Translations under genes and position numbers: made by a program
The notes under the pieces: model-generated
What the model was told of the DNA's origin: nothing
Databases searched by the model: none
Seen by the model: only the letters and a program-made list of their open reading frames with translations
Assembly (NCBI RefSeq): GCF_016901815.1
Contig: NZ_JACSNR010000004.1
Location: 151,071-215,070, forward strand
Source of the DNA: Hydrogenoanaerobacterium saccharovorans
GTDB lineage: Bacteria; Bacillota; Clostridia; Oscillospirales; Ruminococcaceae
Length of the DNA stretch: 64,000 nucleotides
Direction of reading: 5' to 3'
Shown here: positions 44,418 through 52,351 of the stretch, in pieces
How positions within the stretch are numbered: the first letter of the stretch is position 1
Layout: each line of letters opens with the position of its first letter

Positions 44418-44632
44418 TGTTTCACACTCCTTGGATCGGATCAGCCCGGTCTGCGGGCCGTTCCGTTCTCGTCGTAAAAATTCACAGTAAAGTATAGTAT
44501 ACCACAATTTACCGCCGATATATAGCCCCTCTTCCGGGCACCCGGTGATTTTACAAAAAATTCAACTGTTCACAGAGCCGAAAAAAATCCCCTTGCCATC
44601 AGGCAGAGAGAGTTCTGTTTTACGCAGGGAAA

Positions 44633-44848
44633 TCAGCTGTCCCGGCGGGCTTCCCGCACAGCCAGCACCAGGCCGGCAGCTGCCATGGCGGCAAAGAACA
44701 GCACCGGGAGCCAGTCCATCCCGTAAAGGCAGCCGAATATCCGGCTCCGTGCCCCGGGCTCCACCTTCATCACTACCGCCATGCACCAGCCGGTGAATCC
44801 CACCGTGCCGGAGAGCAGCATTCCAAGGCCCAGAAGCAGTTTCTTCAT
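44633..44848 (-). CDS. Small two-helix membrane protein of unknown function
   Basis: A 71-residue protein: helices at about residues 5-25 and 47-64, with a basic C-terminus. Its ATG overlaps the stop of the gene before it (ATGA). It is the last of three coupled genes. No family is recognised. Confidence 0.6.
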   Translation of the reverse strand: MKKLLLGLGMLLSGTVGFTGWCMAVVMKVEPGARSRIFGCLYGMDWLPVLFFAAMAAAGLVLAVREARRDS

Positions 44849-45024
44849 CGCGGTTCCCCCTCGCCTTTCTCCGGCGGAAGCTCCCGGGAAAAGGTGATGA
44901 GCAGACAGAGCTTCCAGGCGCTCCAGTAGGTGACGCTCACCACGTCCTAACCCTCCCGGGCCATCCGGTTCATCAGCGCCTCCGCTTCCCCTTTCCGGGT
45001 TTCCAGCATCCGGTATTCCTTCAT
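44845..45024 (-). pseudogene. DUF4177-like gene with in-frame amber codon
   Basis: Sixty codons in one frame: 25 codons from ATG (45022-45024), then TAG (44947-44949), then 33 more codons to TGA. Up to the amber it reads ...ALMNRMAREG, then DVVSVTYWSAWKLCLLITF, which together match the DUF4177 pattern EGW-x-VVS. The TAG sits where Trp (TGG) is expected, a single base change. ATGA overlaps with both neighbours are intact, so the frame was clearly coding. Either the gene is freshly broken, or the stop is read through, or it is a sequence error. Confidence 0.7.
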
Positions 45025-45488
45025 TCTGCCTCCCCCTCCTGTGTGCGGGTCAGCTGCGGCAGCTCCCAGGAGAACCCAAGGCTCTCCGGCCCCCAGTAGT
45101 CCCCTTCGGAACGCACTGCCAGCCGTGTCTGGGCAGATACCTTCTTCGACGGATAATTCACAGTGGTGTCGCTCTCATGGAAGCTCTGCAGTTCCTCCCC
45201 TTCCTCCAGGAAGGCAAACGCGTCGCACAGTCCCAGGGAAGCGGCCTGCATTCCCTCCGGGGTCTCCTCCAGCTGCCAGATCCCGTACAGCCCGACCCGC
45301 AGCGGCTCCTCGCCCTCCCGGGGAATCAGCCAGGTGCGGTCCACCTCCAGCCAGCCCTCGTCCGCCTGAGCGGTGAGCACCGAGATATTCCCGCTGGGGA
45401 AGCTCACCTGCACCGGCATCTGTACCGGCTGGTTCTCCTTCAGCAGTCCGGCAGTCAACATCACACTGATCAGCAGCATTGTAGTCAT
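45021..45488 (-). CDS. Exported or membrane-anchored protein of unknown function
   Basis: A 155-residue protein. The first 16-18 residues (MTTMLLISVMLTAGLL) look like a short signal or anchor. The rest is soluble, with WLEVDRTWLIPREGEEPLRVGLYGIWQLEE and a C-terminal SEGDYWGPESLGFSWELP. The start at 45488 follows AAAGGGGAG. Its stop overlaps the DUF4177-like start (ATGA). No family is recognised. Confidence 0.65.
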   Translation of the reverse strand: MTTMLLISVMLTAGLLKENQPVQMPVQVSFPSGNISVLTAQADEGWLEVDRTWLIPREGEEPLRVGLYGIWQLEETPEGMQAASLGLCDAFAFLEEGEELQSFHESDTTVNYPSKKVSAQTRLAVRSEGDYWGPESLGFSWELPQLTRTQEGEAE

Positions 45489-45565
45489 GGAATCCGCTCC
45501 CCTTTCTGGTTCTCTTTCCTTTATTGTAGCAAAGCGCTCCATGCCCGTCAATGAGCGTCAAAGCA

Positions 45566-45606
45566 TAAAAAATGCCCCCGGACCTCCTGTGGGAAACCCG
45601 GGGGCG
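45566..45606 (-). terminator. Terminator of the PadR-HAAS operon
   Basis: Stem GCCCCCGG/CCGGGGGC followed by ATTTTTT on the minus strand. Confidence 0.85.
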
Positions 45607-45638
45607 GGATATTGGGGGGCAAATTCAATCCGGGCAGA

Positions 45639-46685
45639 TCAGCCCAGCTGCAGTGCCGAGTAGATATACTCGTGGTAGACACAGCCATCCACGGCATCTG
45701 CCAGGGCCCGGCGTGCCTCGGTGACCTTCTGCTGGGCGGCGGTGCGCTGGCTGCGCAGGGTATCCAGTGAAGTATCCACCGTCTTGAGCGCCGGGATCGT
45801 ATTGGAGTTCATGGCACACCAGCAGTCCACCGATACTGCCAGGTACTCCTGTACGGCATCGAGATAGGCCTCCACCAGTGCAGCGGTGTTCTCCGGCAGG
45901 GTTTTGGAGCCGTACTCCTCGCCCTTATCAATGATGACTTCGGTGTATGCGCTCTCGCCGTTGTCATAGTCCGGCTCCATGGGCTCGGCATACCCCCACT
46001 GGGTCGTCTCGGAGGCGGCAGCCCGTTCACTGTTGCGGACGGTATCGTTCACATCAGCCAGGATGTCGGCGGCAGCCCGGTCAAAGGCGGAATCGAATTC
46101 CGCACGGGTATAGGCACCCACAGCATACTGGTAAAGTGCTTCCCGGATGGTGCTGTTCCAGGTCAGCGGCTCCTGGGCATAGTCGTGGAAACCGTTCATC
46201 ACCCAGTGCTGATCGTCCTGGGATACATAGCTGGAAATCTGGCAGCTGCTCTCATCAAAGCTGACTGCCACACCCAGCGGCACCTTCAGATTGGTCTGGA
46301 TCATATTGGAGACCCGGGCCAGGGAGGCAAGCTGTTCAAACTCCGGCTTCACCTGGAAATCCACGGTGAGATTCAGGACAGTACCGTCCGTTTCCGAAGT
46401 GGTGGTGATATCATAGAGCTGCAGGCCGCTGGTGGAGAGGGTGATATTCTCACCCGAGCTCTGCTGCTCCACGCCGCAGCTCATCCACTCCCGTCCGGTA
46501 AACTTCACATTCACCTGGGTAATCCCCTCTGCCGGCTGTTCATATTCCACCTCATAGGTGGTGTATTCTGCCCACTTGTTGGCGGTGTCCAGCATGCTGC
46601 GGACGCCAAACGGAAGCAGCACCAGGGTAATCAGCAGCGATACAACTGTCACGATCAGACTGATCTTGAAAACACGCTTCATCAT
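45639..46685 (-). CDS. Membrane-anchored extracytoplasmic protein of unknown function
   Basis: A 348-residue protein with one N-terminal helix (about residues 5-27) and a large outer domain containing two pairs of possible Cys. The start (ATGATG, 46685) has GGAGG upstream and overlaps the stop of the HAAS gene (ATGA). Placement in a PadR-HAAS operon suggests a membrane stress or surface role; no family is recognised. Confidence 0.75.
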   Translation of the reverse strand: MMKRVFKISLIVTVVSLLITLVLLPFGVRSMLDTANKWAEYTTYEVEYEQPAEGITQVNVKFTGREWMSCGVEQQSSGENITLSTSGLQLYDITTTSETDGTVLNLTVDFQVKPEFEQLASLARVSNMIQTNLKVPLGVAVSFDESSCQISSYVSQDDQHWVMNGFHDYAQEPLTWNSTIREALYQYAVGAYTRAEFDSAFDRAAADILADVNDTVRNSERAAASETTQWGYAEPMEPDYDNGESAYTEVIIDKGEEYGSKTLPENTAALVEAYLDAVQEYLAVSVDCWCAMNSNTIPALKTVDTSLDTLRSQRTAAQQKVTEARRALADAVDGCVYHEYIYSALQLG

Positions 46686-47560
46686 TCCTGATCGCCTCCC
46701 TTCCAATTTTCCTCGTCCGAATCGGTTCTGCCGGAGTCCTGGGCGGTCCAGGAGCCGGATGCCCCCGGGTCAGACCGGAAATGCCAGCCGGCATTGGGGT
46801 CCTCGCTCACCCGGAATGCCCGGTCGAAATAGTCGTCATCAATGCGCCGTCCGAAGAGCAGATCCCGGATAAATACCAGCACCGCCTTGAGCAGCCAGAA
46901 CACCGCAATCACCGCTGTAATACAGAAGAAGATCACAAAGATGAGTCCTGCCACGGCGCAGGCAATGGCTGTGAACGGAATCAGCGGAAGCACCATGCCC
47001 AGTACCACAAATCCGCAGATGGCGGCAACGATGCCGGCAACGCCCAGTATCACACCAACCAGACAGCAGATCAGGAAGGCCAGGGCAAAGGGAGCGGCAA
47101 TCACTGCGGCTGCCAGCTTGAGCAGTGCTCCCAGACAGCCGGAGCGCCGGGAATATCGGCTGCTGTCCTCCCAGACAGCCCGGCTGGCCCGTTCCTCCTG
47201 ACGGCGGGCCTTGCGCTGTTCATGCTCCTCCATCTTGCGCCGGGTAAAGGCATTGGCTTTCTTGGCAAACTGATCGGCGCTGTCTGCCACCTTTTCCGCA
47301 CCCCGGGTAAAGCTGTCCCGGAAGCCGCCTTCACTGGAGGCTGTGCCCGAAGAAGGGGTTTCCCGCTCCTCCGAAAGAATCTGCTGCGCCACATCCCGGG
47401 GATTGCCCAGTTCGGCTGCAACCTGTTCCTCACTCTTGCCCTGCCGGACTCCCTCGTCAAAGAACTCCTGGTAGTCCCGGACAATATCCTCGATCTCATC
47501 AAAAGCCAGCTTTCCCCGCAGCGCCGCAGTCAGCTGTGCGATATACTCACTTCTGTTCAT
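46682..47560 (-). CDS. DUF1700 (HAAS-domain) membrane protein
   Basis: A 292-residue protein. Residues 1-62 (MNRSEYIAQLTAALRGKL ... EEQVAAELGNPRDVAQQIL) form a HAAS-type domain, which usually pairs with PadR regulators. A charged linker leads to several helices at about 135-240, and the acidic C-terminus is soluble. The start at 47560 has AGGTGAGGGG upstream and lies inside the end of padR. Confidence 0.85.
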   Translation of the reverse strand: MNRSEYIAQLTAALRGKLAFDEIEDIVRDYQEFFDEGVRQGKSEEQVAAELGNPRDVAQQILSEERETPSSGTASSEGGFRDSFTRGAEKVADSADQFAKKANAFTRRKMEEHEQRKARRQEERASRAVWEDSSRYSRRSGCLGALLKLAAAVIAAPFALAFLICCLVGVILGVAGIVAAICGFVVLGMVLPLIPFTAIACAVAGLIFVIFFCITAVIAVFWLLKAVLVFIRDLLFGRRIDDDYFDRAFRVSEDPNAGWHFRSDPGASGSWTAQDSGRTDSDEENWKGGDQE

Positions 47561-47876
47561 CGTTCCCCTCACCTTTCAATATAGAATTGACCAGCAGCAT
47601 AATCTCCTCCCAGTCGAGTATGTTCTTTTTCAGATAGATGCGTCCCCGGTCGGTCATGGTATAGTATTTGCGGGCCGGACCGGAGTCACTCTCCACCAGA
47701 TAGGTGGCGAAGTAACCATCCTTGGTCAGGCGCCGCAGAATGGGATATACCGTCCCCTCATTGATATCGGTATACTTTTCCATGGCACGCACAATGTCGT
47801 ATCCATACATATCCTTCTGGGCGATGAGCGCCAGGATACAGAGCTCGATCACACCTTTTCGAAGCTGTGTGTTCAC
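47547..47876 (-). CDS. PadR-family transcriptional regulator
   Basis: A 109-residue winged-helix protein: LRKGVIELCILALIAQKDMYGYDI, NEGTVYPILRRLTKDGYF and the C-terminal helix. Start is GTG at 47876 with GGAGGTGA upstream. It overlaps the HAAS gene by 14 bases, the usual pairing. It likely represses its own operon through the palindrome at 47905-47931. Confidence 0.93.
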   Translation of the reverse strand: MNTQLRKGVIELCILALIAQKDMYGYDIVRAMEKYTDINEGTVYPILRRLTKDGYFATYLVESDSGPARKYYTMTDRGRIYLKKNILDWEEIMLLVNSILKGEGNDEQK

Positions 47877-47896
47877 TTCCTCACCTCCATGACTGA

Positions 47897-47931
47897 AGTA
47901 TAACACACTACTGTGTAAAACACAATAGTGT
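47897..47931 (-). promoter_or_regulatory. Promoter and PadR-type operator
   Basis: On the minus strand TTGTGT (47920-47925) and TATACT (47897-47902) are 17 bases apart. A 27-base inverted repeat, ACACTACTGTGT-AAA-ACACAATAGTGT (47905-47931), has one mismatch per arm and covers the -35 box and spacer. Bound PadR would block polymerase. Confidence 0.75.
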
Positions 47932-48048
47932 GCAGTAAATTTCCCTGTAAATAAATTTTGAACAGCCGATAAATCCTTTATTTATGCGGTTTATTTGTCT
48001 CCGAATTAAATTTGAAATTACTGATAATACAGTGTATCGCACAGTATC

Positions 48049-48068
48049 GGCTGAATTTCAGCCTTTTT
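48049..48068 (+). terminator. Weak hairpin with T-run
   Basis: Stem GGCTGA/TCAGCC with a 3-base loop followed by TTTTT, in the 650-base gap between the PadR operon and the dehydrogenase. There is no clear gene it would serve. Confidence 0.35.
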
Positions 48069-48175
48069 CGCGTGTCCGTTTCCCTGCTGCCCGAAGGCGC
48101 TGGCAGACGCACAAGAACAGCTCCGCTCCCGTGATACAGAATTCCCCGGCAGGCAGCTGAAATCGTGACTGATTC

Positions 48176-48406
48176 TACCATTCCACTTTATTTCATGCTA
48201 TAATAGCCTCAAGGCGGCTATTATACTTATTTTACGGCCGGACGACTCGTCCCGATGGCCAATTATACCATTCCGCTGCGCTCCATGGTATAATAGCTGC
48301 AAAGCAGCTATTATACTTAATTTTTACGGCCGGACGATCCGCAGGCTTTGCCTGCTACCGTCCCAATGGCCAATTATACCATTCCGCTGCGCTCCATGGT
48401 ATAATA
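48176..48406. repeat. Tandem array of palindromic repeats with -10 boxes
   Basis: Two full units (48176-48265, 90 bases; 48266-48376, 111 bases) and a partial third (48377-48406). Each unit starts TACCATTCC, then an extended -10 box (TGnTATAAT at 48196, 48286 and 48397), then a perfect hairpin built on ATAATAGC/GCTATTAT, then GGCCGGACG...CGTCCC.ATGGCC as a second hairpin. Unit 2 has an extra GCAGGC/GCCTGC hairpin inside. ATTATACCAT and ATGGTATAAT from adjacent parts also pair. The rest of the gap 47932-48525 shows no gene. Confidence 0.8.
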
Positions 48407-48525
48407 ATGCTGTCAGCCGGCGGAAGGAAGCGTTCCGGTCCGGCACGGGCGCTGCTCCCCGAAATCCCGGGACAGCACCCCCATCCCAAACATCTGCCGG
48501 TCCGGTAGAACAAGGAGGTTTTCCC

Positions 48526-49464
48526 ATGGAAAAAATCATCAACGCCCTGGTCCTCTCCCCGGAGCAGAAGGAAGCATTCCTGGCTGCTGCCCCCGGTGTG
48601 GAGCAGGTTTTTTTCCGGGACAGCGACATCACTGCCGCTGATCTCGAAGGTGCCACTGTGCTGCTGGGCAACCCGTCGGTCGCTGCTGTACGGGAAGGCG
48701 GCACTTCCCTGCGCTGGATGCACACCCGCAGCGCCGGCGCCGATCAGTATATGCCCGAAGGCGTCCTGCCCGCAGGCGCTGTGCTCTCCTCGTCGGTGGG
48801 CGCATACGGCATCTCGGTTTCGGAGCACATGTTCGCCATGCTGATGGCTCTGATGAAGCGTCTGCCCGACTACCGGGACAACCAGAACGCTGAGATCTGG
48901 AAGCGTACCGGCACTGCCAAAACCCTGCGGGGCGCCAAGGTGCTCATCGGCGGCGCCGGGGACATCGGTTCCAGCTTTGCGCTGCTCTGCAAGGCCTTTG
49001 GTGCTGAAACCCTGGGCATCCGCCGGAATGTGAACAAGCCTGCCCCGGGCATTGATTCGATGCACTCGATGGATGAGCTGGACGACCTGCTGGCGGAATG
49101 CGATGTGGCAGCGCTGGTATTCCCCCGCTCGCCGGAAACCGACGGTCTGATGAGCTATGAGCGCATCAAGCGTATGAAGCCGGATGCTATCCTCATCAAT
49201 GCCGGTCGCGGCACCGCGGTGGACTGTGAAGCCCTGGCCCGTGCCCTGAGCGAAGGCCATCTCTTTGGCGCGGCGCTGGATGTCACCGATCCCGAACCGC
49301 TTCCCGCCGGACATCCGCTGTGGAAGGAAAAGCGGGCGCTCATCACCCCACATGTGGCAGGCGGCAACAGCCTGGAGATCACCGCGGTGAAGATTGCCGA
49401 GATCGCCCTGGAAAACCTGCGGCTCTATCTGGACGGTCAGCCGGTGAAGAACCGTCTGAAGTAA
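48526..49464 (+). CDS. D-isomer-specific 2-hydroxyacid dehydrogenase
   Basis: A 312-residue NAD(P)-dependent dehydrogenase. The Rossmann loop GGAGDIGSSFA (near residue 143) and the catalytic Arg (NAGRGTAVD), Glu (DPEP) and His (TPHVAGG) are present. It reduces or oxidises a 2-keto/2-hydroxy acid; which one is unknown. AAGGAGG lies before the ATG. The palindrome array lies about 120 bases upstream and may carry its promoter. Confidence 0.92.
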   Translation: MEKIINALVLSPEQKEAFLAAAPGVEQVFFRDSDITAADLEGATVLLGNPSVAAVREGGTSLRWMHTRSAGADQYMPEGVLPAGAVLSSSVGAYGISVSEHMFAMLMALMKRLPDYRDNQNAEIWKRTGTAKTLRGAKVLIGGAGDIGSSFALLCKAFGAETLGIRRNVNKPAPGIDSMHSMDELDDLLAECDVAALVFPRSPETDGLMSYERIKRMKPDAILINAGRGTAVDCEALARALSEGHLFGAALDVTDPEPLPAGHPLWKEKRALITPHVAGGNSLEITAVKIAEIALENLRLYLDGQPVKNRLK

Positions 49465-49478
49465 ATCAGCACAAAACA

Positions 49479-49516
49479 AAAACCTCTGGCGAACTGATTT
49501 CGCCAGAGGTTTTTTG
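49479..49516. terminator. Terminator between convergent genes
   Basis: Stem AACCTCTGGCGAA/TTCGCCAGAGGTT with T-runs. Confidence 0.9.
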
Positions 49517-49541
49517 CTTGGGACAGGCTGCGGGAAACGGG

Positions 49542-50309
49542 TCAGATGGCAGCGTCCCGGTTGCAGTCCTTGGAATAGATGTAGGTATAGCGGGTGCGTC
49601 CGGCTGCATAGGCGGCCTGGGGACAGTAAGGCCCGAACCACACAAAGTCGCCCTTCTTGATAAGCCGCCAGTCCTCGTCCAGCAGGTAGACACCCTCGCC
49701 CTCGAGGATATACATACCGTGCTCCTGGATGTGGGTCTCCACAAAGGAGTGGGAGGCTCCCGGCGCAAAGGACAGGATATGGAAGTTCATATCATAGGCC
49801 AGGTCGGTGGGCAGGAAGTTCTTCATCTCCACATTCTCCATGTCGTCGAGATGGAACACCTCCAGATCCGCCTCATTGCCGAAGCAGATCTGCGGCTCCC
49901 CTACCCCTTCTGCCGGAATATACCGCTGCTTATAGAGGATCGCCCGCATCGGCTCCTCCCCGGTGCAGCAGAATTCCATGCCGGTTCCTGCCGGGGTATA
50001 GAGGTAATCGCCGGCCCCCACCGGATGCTCTTCCCCGCCGGCCCGGACAGTACCGGTGCCCTCCAGCACATAGAAGAACACCTCAATGCCCTCCTCCCGA
50101 CCGAAGGGACGGCTGGTGCCGCCGCCGGGCTGGGCAGTGATCAGATACTGTACAAAACTGGCGCCGTACTTCGGAGAGGCAACGATGCTCACCCGGCAGT
50201 TTTCAATGCCAGGAATCACATTGTTGACCAGTCCCTCCGGTGGGATCACAACATACTTTCCGGGGCGGATCACCGCCCGGGTGGACAGAATATCGCTCGG
50301 GTAACCCAT
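49542..50309 (-). CDS. allE: (S)-ureidoglycine aminohydrolase
   Basis: A 255-residue bicupin. The two cupin halves (about 40-125 and 165-250) carry metal ligands, including EVFFYVLEGTG and ETHIQEHGMYILEGEG. The C-terminus YLLDEDWRLIKKGDFVWFG and YIYSKDCNRD matches AllE/YlbA closely. It hydrolyses ureidoglycine to ureidoglycolate and ammonia in allantoin breakdown. No other allantoin gene lies nearby. Confidence 0.9.
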   Translation of the reverse strand: MGYPSDILSTRAVIRPGKYVVIPPEGLVNNVIPGIENCRVSIVASPKYGASFVQYLITAQPGGGTSRPFGREEGIEVFFYVLEGTGTVRAGGEEHPVGAGDYLYTPAGTGMEFCCTGEEPMRAILYKQRYIPAEGVGEPQICFGNEADLEVFHLDDMENVEMKNFLPTDLAYDMNFHILSFAPGASHSFVETHIQEHGMYILEGEGVYLLDEDWRLIKKGDFVWFGPYCPQAAYAAGRTRYTYIYSKDCNRDAAI

Positions 50310-50337
50310 GGGTACAGTCCTCCTGTGTGTTTATTTT

Positions 50338-50889
50338 TTACAGCTTGGCAATCATCTCATCAATGGTGGGCATGTCCATCATGGTCTTGGCACGATGGGC
50401 TTCCAGCACATTCATCTCACGGTCCAGCAGGAAGTAGCCGGGCAGCTGCAGCTCCTCGCCCTCATAAGCGCCGTGCACCAGACCATAGACCTCGAACTTC
50501 TTGCGCTTTTCATCATAGGCGGCCTGCTCCTCAGGGGCAACCATGGTCTCCTTGGAAGCCGCTACCAGCAGGCCGAATTCCTTGAAGAGCTTCATCTCGG
50601 GATCGCAGATGATGTCATAGGGAACATCACCCGGCTTGGTCTGGGCCTGCATGGTGGAAACAGGGCTCTGCAGCACTACCAGCAGCTGAGCATTCTTTGC
50701 CTTGATGCGGTCATAGGCCTCGGCATACTCCCGCATATCCAGCTGACAGATACGGCAGCCATAATACCGCAGGAACAGCAGAATGGTCTTGTCCGCATTC
50801 TTCACCTTATCCGAGAGCTTTACATCGCTTTCAAAGGCGGTGTCAAAAACATAATCCTTCAGCTTCTGACCAGCTTCAATCTGTGCCAT
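50338..50889 (-). CDS. Peroxiredoxin-like protein (first paralogue)
   Basis: A 183-residue thioredoxin-fold protein of the PRX-like2 type. LLFLRYYGCRICQLDMREY (CxxC near residues 45-48) is the redox site. The start at 50889 was chosen for the ribosome-binding site and by comparison with its paralogue at 51597. It may reduce peroxides or act as a general thiol oxidoreductase. Confidence 0.88.
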   Translation of the reverse strand: MAQIEAGQKLKDYVFDTAFESDVKLSDKVKNADKTILLFLRYYGCRICQLDMREYAEAYDRIKAKNAQLLVVLQSPVSTMQAQTKPGDVPYDIICDPEMKLFKEFGLLVAASKETMVAPEEQAAYDEKRKKFEVYGLVHGAYEGEELQLPGYFLLDREMNVLEAHRAKTMMDMPTIDEMIAKL

Positions 50890-50929
50890 ACAAAAAACCT
50901 CCTTGAAATCTGACATTTTGTCCGATAAA

Positions 50930-50957
50930 ACAAATGGCCCGACCAGACGCGGGCCTT
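50930..50957 (-). terminator. Terminator of the four-helix membrane gene
   Basis: Stem GGCCCG/CGGGCC followed by ATTTGTTTT on the minus strand. Confidence 0.5.
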
Positions 50958-50970
50958 TGCCATTATTGTA

Positions 50971-51408
50971 TCACTCAGCCCTGACAGCGTCAACACGGGA
51001 AAACTGCCGCAGGCTCAGTTCAAAGAGCAGATCCATCAGAAGAACCGCTGCCAGCGACGCGACCACAGCGGCAGGTCCCAGCCCGTTCCGGACTGCCAGC
51101 AGAACATCACCCGCCAGCAGGATCAGCAGGGCAATGCGAATGGTGGATGCCGGCACTTCCCGTCCGGTTTCCTGTGCCAGATTGTACCAGAATCCCGCCT
51201 CTGCCGCACAGGCAAGGATAACTGTATGCAGCGTATTCCGGACTGCCCCGGCAAACAGGAAATCCGGCAGGAAGGCAGGAGTCGGGACGAGTTCCAGGTC
51301 AGCCAGCATCCAGTATGCGTAAAACAGAAACAGAGCCGCCAGAAACCCTGTGGTAAGCCTGGCCCATTTTTCTGCCGCCGCAAGGGCCTGCGGGGTATAC
51401 TTCTTCAT
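50971..51408 (-). CDS. Membrane protein of unknown function
   Basis: A 145-residue protein with four predicted helices (about 18-38, 48-70, 88-105, 108-130). The start follows AAAGGAGGAG. It lies between two peroxiredoxin-like paralogues on the same strand. No family is recognised. Confidence 0.7.
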   Translation of the reverse strand: MKKYTPQALAAAEKWARLTTGFLAALFLFYAYWMLADLELVPTPAFLPDFLFAGAVRNTLHTVILACAAEAGFWYNLAQETGREVPASTIRIALLILLAGDVLLAVRNGLGPAAVVASLAAVLLMDLLFELSLRQFSRVDAVRAE

Positions 51409-51546
51409 GCGCTCTCCTCCTTTGGAACCGGATCAGCCGAGGGGGTATCCCCCTGTTTTATTGTACCCGCCGGAGAATGGAAACTGCAAGGAGCAGGCTG
51501 CACAGGATTCCGGGCTGCGGTTTGGTTCTGTATGCTGCCGGGATAT

Positions 51547-51582
51547 AAAAAAGACACAGCCGGTCCCGATTGTGTCTTTTTC
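51547..51582 (-). terminator. Terminator of the second peroxiredoxin-like gene
   Basis: Stem AAAAAGACACA/TGTGTCTTTTT with T-runs. Confidence 0.9.
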
Positions 51583-51596
51583 TCAAAAAGTTAGCC

Positions 51597-52148
51597 TTAC
51601 AGCTTAGCGATCATTTCGTCAACAGAAGGCATGTCCAGGATGCTGGTAGCACGATGGGCTTCCAGAACATTCAGCTCGCTGTCCAGCAGGAAGTAGCCAG
51701 GGAACTGCATCTCCTCGCCCTCGTAAGCACCGTGGGACAGGCCATACTCTTCCATCTTGGCACGCTTCTCACCCATCTTGGGCATATCCTCAGGACGGAT
51801 CATCTCTTCCTTGGAAGCAGCTACGCCCAGCTCGAACTCCTTGTAGAGGCCCATGTCAGGATCGCAGATAATATCGAACGGCAGGTCTTCCTTCTTCATC
51901 TGGGCATTGATGGTGGAAGCAGGGCTCTGCAGAACAACCAGCAGCTGAGCATCCTTGGCCTTGATGCGGTCATAGGCGTTGGCATACTCACGGATGTCCA
52001 GCTGGCACAGGGTGCAGCCATAGTAACGCAGGAACAGAAGAATAGTCTTCTTAGCGCCCTTTGCCTTCTCAGAGAGCTTTACATCGCTCTCAAACGGGGT
52101 GTTAAACGAAAAGTCTGCAAGCTTGCAGCCAGCTTCAATCTTTGCCAT
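51597..52148 (-). CDS. Peroxiredoxin-like protein (second paralogue)
   Basis: A 183-residue protein highly similar along its full length to the one at 50338, with the site GCTLCQLD. Same length and ends (IDEMIAKL / VDEMIAKL) show a duplication. It has its own promoter (52186-52214). The start at 52148 follows TTGGAGG. Confidence 0.88.
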   Translation of the reverse strand: MAKIEAGCKLADFSFNTPFESDVKLSEKAKGAKKTILLFLRYYGCTLCQLDIREYANAYDRIKAKDAQLLVVLQSPASTINAQMKKEDLPFDIICDPDMGLYKEFELGVAASKEEMIRPEDMPKMGEKRAKMEEYGLSHGAYEGEEMQFPGYFLLDSELNVLEAHRATSILDMPSVDEMIAKL

Positions 52149-52185
52149 ATCGAAAACCTCCAATATAATTTTTGTTGGTACTTTC

Positions 52186-52214
52186 AGTATAGACCCTATA
52201 TAGAAAATTGTCAA
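52186..52214 (-). promoter_or_regulatory. Promoter of the second peroxiredoxin-like gene
   Basis: TTGACA (52209-52214), 17 bases, TATACT (52186-52191) on the minus strand. Near consensus, suggesting high expression. Confidence 0.85.
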
Positions 52215-52288
52215 TGAAGTTTGCGGCGCTTTGTGACTGGGCGACATTTCGAAAAATTTTTAACAAATACTGCCTTGACAAACCCCAT

Positions 52289-52317
52289 TTGCACCGATCC
52301 CGCACAGATGTTATACT
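52289..52317 (+). promoter_or_regulatory. Promoter of the flavodoxin-domain gene
   Basis: TTGCAC (52289-52294), 17 bases, TATACT (52312-52317), 34 bases before the ATG. Confidence 0.65.
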
Positions 52318-52351
52318 CATAGCAGAACCGACCGGATCAGGAGGAAGCAGC

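Noticed and set aside
40431..44477. A 1348-codon open frame on the plus strand
   Set aside because: It lies opposite folD, lgt and the two M16 genes, all clear families. It is low in known motifs and rich in His/Gly/Leu from antisense GC-rich codons.
48176..48406. CRISPR array
   Set aside because: Units are nearly identical end to end, with no short repeat/unique spacer pattern and no cas genes.
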